Assembly: GCF_001559865.1 (NCBI RefSeq)
Contig: NZ_LOHE01000077.1
Location: 1-64,000 of the forward strand
Direction: 5' to 3'
Length of the DNA stretch: 64,000 nucleotides
From: Abyssisolibacter fermentans
GTDB taxonomy: Bacteria > Bacillota > Clostridia > Tissierellales > MCWD3
Within the stretch, counting starts at the first letter, position 1, and every line of letters begins with the position of its first letter. Below the pieces are notes generated by a model, which saw only the letters and a program-made list of their open reading frames with translations, made no database searches and had not been told where the DNA came from. Position numbers and translations under genes: made by a program. Below, piece by piece: positions 60,297-64,000 of the stretch.

Positions 60297-61136
60297 TTGA
60301 ATAAAAAGAATTATAAAATATTGAAAATTTTGAATAATAATATAATTCTTGCTTATGACTTAAAAAATAAAAAAGAAACTATACTCATGGGTAAGGGGTT
60401 AGGGTTTAATAAGAAAGAAAACTCAAAGGAATATATCCCTAATAAAAATATTCAAAGATCTTTTATAGCAAATGATGAAAGAATCAAAAATGAATATTTT
60501 AGACTTGTTAAACAGATAGATCCTAAAATCATTGAAATATGTGAAAAAATCATACAAATATCTGAACAAAAGTTAGGAGATTTAAATAGTCATATTCATA
60601 TAATACTTGTCGATCATATAGCTTTTGCAATAGAAAGAGTAAAGACAGGATTAGAAATCACAAATCCCTTTATTGATGAAATTAAAATACTATACCCTGA
60701 TGAATTTGATATTGCAGCTGAAGGAATAGAAATGATTAAGAAAAACTTGGATTTAGATTTGGGACTTGGAGAAGTAGGATTTATTTCAATGCATCTTCAT
60801 TCATCTAGGAAAAACATTAAAGTAAAAGAAACTGTAAAAAATACTAGAATATTAAATGAAATAATAAATATCATAGAAGAAGGTTTAAATATAAAGTTAG
60901 ACAAAACACAATATAGTTATAAAAGACTAATAAATCATCTTCAGAGTACTTTAAGTAGAATCAAGAACAAAAAATGTATTAAAAATCCTCTTTTAGATAA
61001 TATAAAGAAAGAATTTAAAGATTCATATGTAATCATAGAAAAAATAAAAGCTAAAATTGAAAAAGAGTATGAATTGGAGGTTCCAGAACAGGAACTTGGC
61101 TATATGGCTATTCATATTGAGCGTTTAAAAAATTAA
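60297..61136 (+). CDS. BglG-family PRD transcription antiterminator
   Basis: The 279-residue protein has the RNA-binding CAT domain (residues 1-60, LKILNNNIILAYDLKNKKETILMG) and two PRD domains (about 70-170 and 175-279) with PTS-phosphorylatable histidines, e.g. in LVDHIAFAIER and GFISMHLHSS, and GYMAIHIERL. TTG start behind GGGGGTG. Its own leader carries a RAT/terminator, so it is autoregulated; the target operon is likely a glucose- or N-acetylglucosamine-type PTS. Confidence 0.93.
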   Translation: MNKKNYKILKILNNNIILAYDLKNKKETILMGKGLGFNKKENSKEYIPNKNIQRSFIANDERIKNEYFRLVKQIDPKIIEICEKIIQISEQKLGDLNSHIHIILVDHIAFAIERVKTGLEITNPFIDEIKILYPDEFDIAAEGIEMIKKNLDLDLGLGEVGFISMHLHSSRKNIKVKETVKNTRILNEIINIIEEGLNIKLDKTQYSYKRLINHLQSTLSRIKNKKCIKNPLLDNIKKEFKDSYVIIEKIKAKIEKEYELEVPEQELGYMAIHIERLKN

Positions 61137-61145
61137 ATGAAAATG

Positions 61146-61248
61146 TAACCCAGATTATTAATAGAAAATTATGAGCAGAGAACTAGAATTTATGATTTTA
61201 TGAGAATTGCTTGCATATTATTCAAAGTTATATATAATCAGGGTTTAA
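61146..61248 (-). mobile_element. MITE-like palindromic element R5 (short copy)
   Basis: 103 bp just after the antiterminator stop. Ends AACCCAGATTATTAATAG and TATATAATCAGGGTT, with the AGCAGAGAACT.GAAT module between. The smallest copy, so internal deletions are common in the family. Confidence 0.65.
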
Positions 61249-61266
61249 GTGTGTTACTGTTAAATC

Positions 61267-61324
61267 AGGCATTAACTTATAGTAGAAAAGATTATTTTTC
61301 TATTTAAAGTTAATGCCTTTTTTT
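61267..61324 (+). terminator. Terminator of the antiterminator gene
   Basis: AGGCATTAACTT pairs perfectly with AAGTTAATGCCT; seven or more Ts follow. Confidence 0.85.
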
Positions 61325-61328
61325 ATAC

Positions 61329-61397
61329 AGAAAACCTAGATCATAGGTTTGGTGAGATCGCTTACTTCTATGAAGGAACTGATTAGGAGTAAATTAA
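61329..61397. repeat. Partial copy of the palindromic family before nagA
   Basis: Shares the GTGA.ATCGCTTACT-CTATGAAGGAAC..ATTAGGAGTAA module with R2 and R4; also a small AAACCTA/TAGGTTT hairpin. Terminal inverted repeats are missing. Confidence 0.5.
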
Positions 61398-61430
61398 AAT
61401 TTAGATAATAAAATTATGGGAGATGTTTTT

Positions 61431-62582
61431 ATGAAAGCAATTGTCAATGGAAAAATAATTCTAAAAGATTGTATAAAAGAAGATTGTGTACTTCTGTATG
61501 GTGAAAAAATTATGGATATAGTGCCAAAAAAAGAAATTGATTCTTTTGAGGAATTTGAAGAAGTCATTGATGCTCAAGGTAATTATGTTGCACCAGGTTT
61601 AATAGATGTTCATATTCATGGAAGTGGCGGTTCAGATGTTATGGATGGTACGTTTGAAGCACTAAATAATATATCTAAAGCAATAGTAAAAAATGGTGTA
61701 ACGTCTTTCTTACCTACAACAATGACAATGTCAAAAGAGCATGTAGTGAAAGCTTTTGAAAAGATAAAAGAAGCAATGAATAAAAAACTTGATGGAGCTA
61801 AAATTCAAGGAGCTCACATGGAAGGACCTTTTATAAATCCTAAATTCAAAGGAGCTCAAAATGAAAAATATATAATGAGTCCAGATTATGAACTTATTGA
61901 GCCATATTTGGATATTCTAAAAATAATAACAATGGCGCCTGAAATGGATGAGGATAATGAATTTATCAATAAGTTTAAAGGGAATAAAAATATTAGACTT
62001 TCAATGGGACATACCAATGCTTCCTTTGAAGAAGCAATGAATGCTATAGATAATGGTGTAACATATGCAACACATACTTTTAATGCTATGACAGGACTTC
62101 ATCATAGAGAACCAGGTGTAGTAGGAGCAGTTTTTTCAAGAAATATTAATTGTGAGCTAATAGCAGATACAATACATGTTCATCCAGGATTTTTTCAAGC
62201 TTTTATTGATATAAACAAAAAAGATAAAGTAATTCTAATAACAGACTCCATGCGAGCAGGATGTCTCAAAAGTGGCGAATATGATTTAGGAGGACAAAAA
62301 GTATTAGTAGATGATTCATCAGCAAGGTTAGAAGATGGTACATTAGCTGGAAGTATATTAAAGTTAAACGAAGCTGTTAGAAATGTAAGAAATAATACAA
62401 ATTTCGAGTTGTTTGATTTAGTTAATATGGCTAGTTTAAATCAAGCAAAAGCTATAGGATTAGATGACAAAATAGGGAGTATAGAAAAAGGTAAAATTGC
62501 TGATTTGGTTATTTTTGATGAAGATATAAATGCCATAAAAACAATAATAGATGGAAAAATAGTGTACGAGGTGAAAACAAAA
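61431..62582 (+). CDS. nagA: N-acetylglucosamine-6-phosphate deacetylase
   Basis: The enzyme (about 384 residues) deacetylates GlcNAc-6-P in the cytoplasm. It has the metal-site motifs IDVHIHGSGG (HxH), the substrate motif GAHMEGPFINPKFKGAQ with Glu ligand, SMGHTNA (His), ATHTFNAMTGLHHREPG (His) and catalytic Asp in LITDSMRAG. ATG 61431 follows GGGAGATG; an in-frame ATG 15 nt upstream overlaps that site. It overlaps nagB by 4 nt (ATGA). The frame ends at the TGA at 62583-62585. Confidence 0.95.
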
Positions 62583-63337
62583 TGAAAATAATTTGTGTTG
62601 ACAATTATGAACAAATGAGTAAAAAAGCAGGTAACATTGTAGCAAGTCAACTTATTCTTAAACCTGATAGTGTTTTGGGACTTGCAACTGGTTCAACACC
62701 TTTAGGGATGTATAAAGAATTAATTGAGCTATATAAGCAGGGAGATATTGATTTTAATAAAGTTACAACCTTTAATTTAGACGAGTATTACAATTTGAGC
62801 AGGGATAATAATCAAAGCTATTACTACTATATGAATGAAAATTTTTTCAATCATATAAATATTGATATGAATCATGTGAATATACCAGATGGAATGGCAA
62901 AAGATATTGAAAAAGAATGTATAGAATATGAAAAAAGAATAAGAACAAACGGAGGTATAGACCTTCAAATCCTAGGAGTTGGAAGAAATGGACATATAGG
63001 CTTTAATGAACCTGATGTAAAATTTGAGGCACTTACACACATGGTTAAGCTTGATGAACAAACAATAAAGGATAATTCACGGTTTTTTGAACTCATTGAA
63101 GATGTTCCAACTAAAGCAATTAGTATGGGAATAAAAACTATTATGCAATCTAAAAAAATAATCCTTTTAGCTAATGGAGAAGAAAAGGCTGATTCAATTT
63201 ATGGTGCAATTAGTGGTGATATAACTCCTGAGATCCCAGTTTCTGTTTTGCAGTTACATCCGGATGTGACATTTATAATAGATAAAAAAGCAGCAATGAA
63301 ATTGGATTTGGAAAAAATGAAAGAATTTTGTTTATAA
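62582..63337 (+). CDS. nagB: Glucosamine-6-phosphate deaminase
   Basis: The 251-residue enzyme converts GlcN-6-P to fructose-6-P and ammonia. Motifs: GLATGSTPLGMYKEL (phosphate loop), FNLDEYYNL (catalytic Asp), GVGRNGHIGFNEP, and SMGIKTIMQSKKI. The length and lack of the long C-terminal allosteric tail fit Firmicute NagB. Start overlaps nagA; next gene begins 11 nt later. Confidence 0.96.
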   Translation: MKIICVDNYEQMSKKAGNIVASQLILKPDSVLGLATGSTPLGMYKELIELYKQGDIDFNKVTTFNLDEYYNLSRDNNQSYYYYMNENFFNHINIDMNHVNIPDGMAKDIEKECIEYEKRIRTNGGIDLQILGVGRNGHIGFNEPDVKFEALTHMVKLDEQTIKDNSRFFELIEDVPTKAISMGIKTIMQSKKIILLANGEEKADSIYGAISGDITPEIPVSVLQLHPDVTFIIDKKAAMKLDLEKMKEFCL

Positions 63338-63348
63338 GGAGGCATAGG

Positions 63349-63825
63349 ATGTTGAATTTGTTTAGAAAAAAAAGAGAGGTAGTTATAATGCCCCCTTTTG
63401 TAGGTGAAAGGATTGATATAACGGAAGTTAATGACGAAGCTTTTTCTAATAAAATGGTTGGAGATGGTGTAGCTGTTATACCTACATCTAATGTTGCAAA
63501 AGCACCTTGTAATGGGAAGATAATTCAAATTTTTCCTACTAATCATGCTTTTTGTCTTGAAACAAAGGAAGGACTAGAAATATTAGTTCATATAGGTTTA
63601 GATACTGTGGAGTTAAAAGGAAAAGGATTCAAAAGACTAGTTGAAGTAGGATGTGAAGTAGAAAAAGGGCAAGCTATCATTGAAGCTGATTTTAAATATA
63701 TTAAAGAAATTGGTAAAGATATAACTAGTATTTTAGTAATAACAAACATGGACAAAGTAGATAGTATCAGTAAAAATTTCAATGATGATGAGGATGAAAT
63801 GTTAAAAGTAAAAATTAAAGCTTAA
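63349..63825 (+). CDS. PTS EIIA, glucose family
   Basis: The 158-residue EIIA-Glc-type protein has the two active-site histidines, His66 (PTNHAFCLET) and His81 (EILVHIGLDTVELKG), the latter being phosphorylated. Single-domain EIIA of this family serves EIICB for glucose, GlcNAc or others elsewhere in the genome. ATG 63349 follows AAGGAGG (at the nagB stop). With nagA-nagB it points to GlcNAc use. Confidence 0.93.
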   Translation: MLNLFRKKREVVIMPPFVGERIDITEVNDEAFSNKMVGDGVAVIPTSNVAKAPCNGKIIQIFPTNHAFCLETKEGLEILVHIGLDTVELKGKGFKRLVEVGCEVEKGQAIIEADFKYIKEIGKDITSILVITNMDKVDSISKNFNDDEDEMLKVKIKA

Positions 63826-63876
63826 TTATGATTTAATATGAAAATTGAATTTCATGCGCCATGGTTTTGTTTATTA

Positions 63877-63914
63877 AGGCATCCAATGGATTACAAATAT
63901 CTTGTAGGATGCCT
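63877..63914. terminator. Hairpin after the nag operon
   Basis: AGGCATCC pairs perfectly with GGATGCCT over a 22-nt loop; no strong T run, so a weak terminator or mRNA end. Confidence 0.5.
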
Positions 63915-64000
63915 CAATATTCAATCTATAATGCAATTTTCGAACTAATAAATTTAGTAAATATTTGATTGAACAAAACTCATATTTATAAATTCTACTA

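Overview
The window is AT-rich DNA (about 30% GC by eye) from a Gram-positive anaerobe, most likely of class Clostridia. Supporting evidence: strong AGGAGG ribosome sites with many TTG and GTG starts, the DAP branch of lysine/peptidoglycan synthesis (lysA-dapF), an oxygen-sensitive radical-SAM sulfatase maturase, CcpA-, CodY- and LexA-like sites of the Firmicute type, LevR/BglG-type PTS regulators and a BlaI/M56 pair. I found no rRNA, tRNA, CRISPR array, transposase or prophage genes. Species cannot be named from the sequence.

Layout. 1-3.8 kb: a secreted stalk-domain protein with acidic repeats, an M20 amidohydrolase, a decayed hemerythrin-like gene and a hairpin-rich block. 3.8-8.3 kb: dapF and lysA, then about 1.1 kb holding two divergent, inverted copies of one large structured RNA-like element, then an asparaginase-type gene. 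8.7-14.2 kb: a five-gene peptide/nickel-type ABC importer. 14.4-21.4 kb: a membrane-anchored HTH-like protein, an Fe-S flavoprotein, a two-component system with a BcrAB-like ABC exporter, and a condensation-fold acyltransferase overlapping a zinc-ribbon membrane protein. 21.4-27.4 kb: single genes (phosphatase, Nudix, Fpg-like, GNAT, CPBP protease, DUF2809, DJ-1/PfpI). 27.7-39.1 kb: a LevR-type sigma-54 activator facing a nine-gene operon of mannose-family PTS, two cytoplasmic sulfatases, a DUF3604 protein, a DUF202 protein and an anaerobic sulfatase maturase. 39.2-44.2 kb: small metabolic genes including a PPi-type phosphofructokinase and two HAD phosphatases. 44.3-50.6 kb: AraC remnant, BlaI plus an M56-M23 fusion, lipoprotein, HEAT-like protein, diguanylate cyclase, and a YciI gene behind a LexA-box promoter. 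50.9-60 kb: a BmrCD-like exporter, TmrB-like protein, a second two-component system and a lantibiotic-immunity-type ABC exporter. 60-63.8 kb: a PRD antiterminator with its own RAT/terminator, then nagA, nagB and a glucose-family EIIA.

How the parts fit. One theme is amino sugar and sulfated sugar use: the PTS would import and phosphorylate a sulfated sugar, the sulfatases would desulfate it inside the cell after activation by the maturase, and NagA/NagB could take the amino-sugar phosphate into glycolysis. That flow is inference. The second theme is defence against cell-envelope antibiotics: two RR-HK-ABC modules, BlaI-M56-M23, the BmrCD-like pair and the TmrB-like protein.

Scattered between genes is a family of short mosaic palindromic elements with imperfect terminal inverted repeats (five fuller copies and two partial ones), MITE-like. 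One supplies the 3' end of a PTS gene. The most likely undescribed item is the inverted RNA pair at 6360-7240: conserved unpaired blocks are framed by stems that differ in sequence but keep pairing in both copies.
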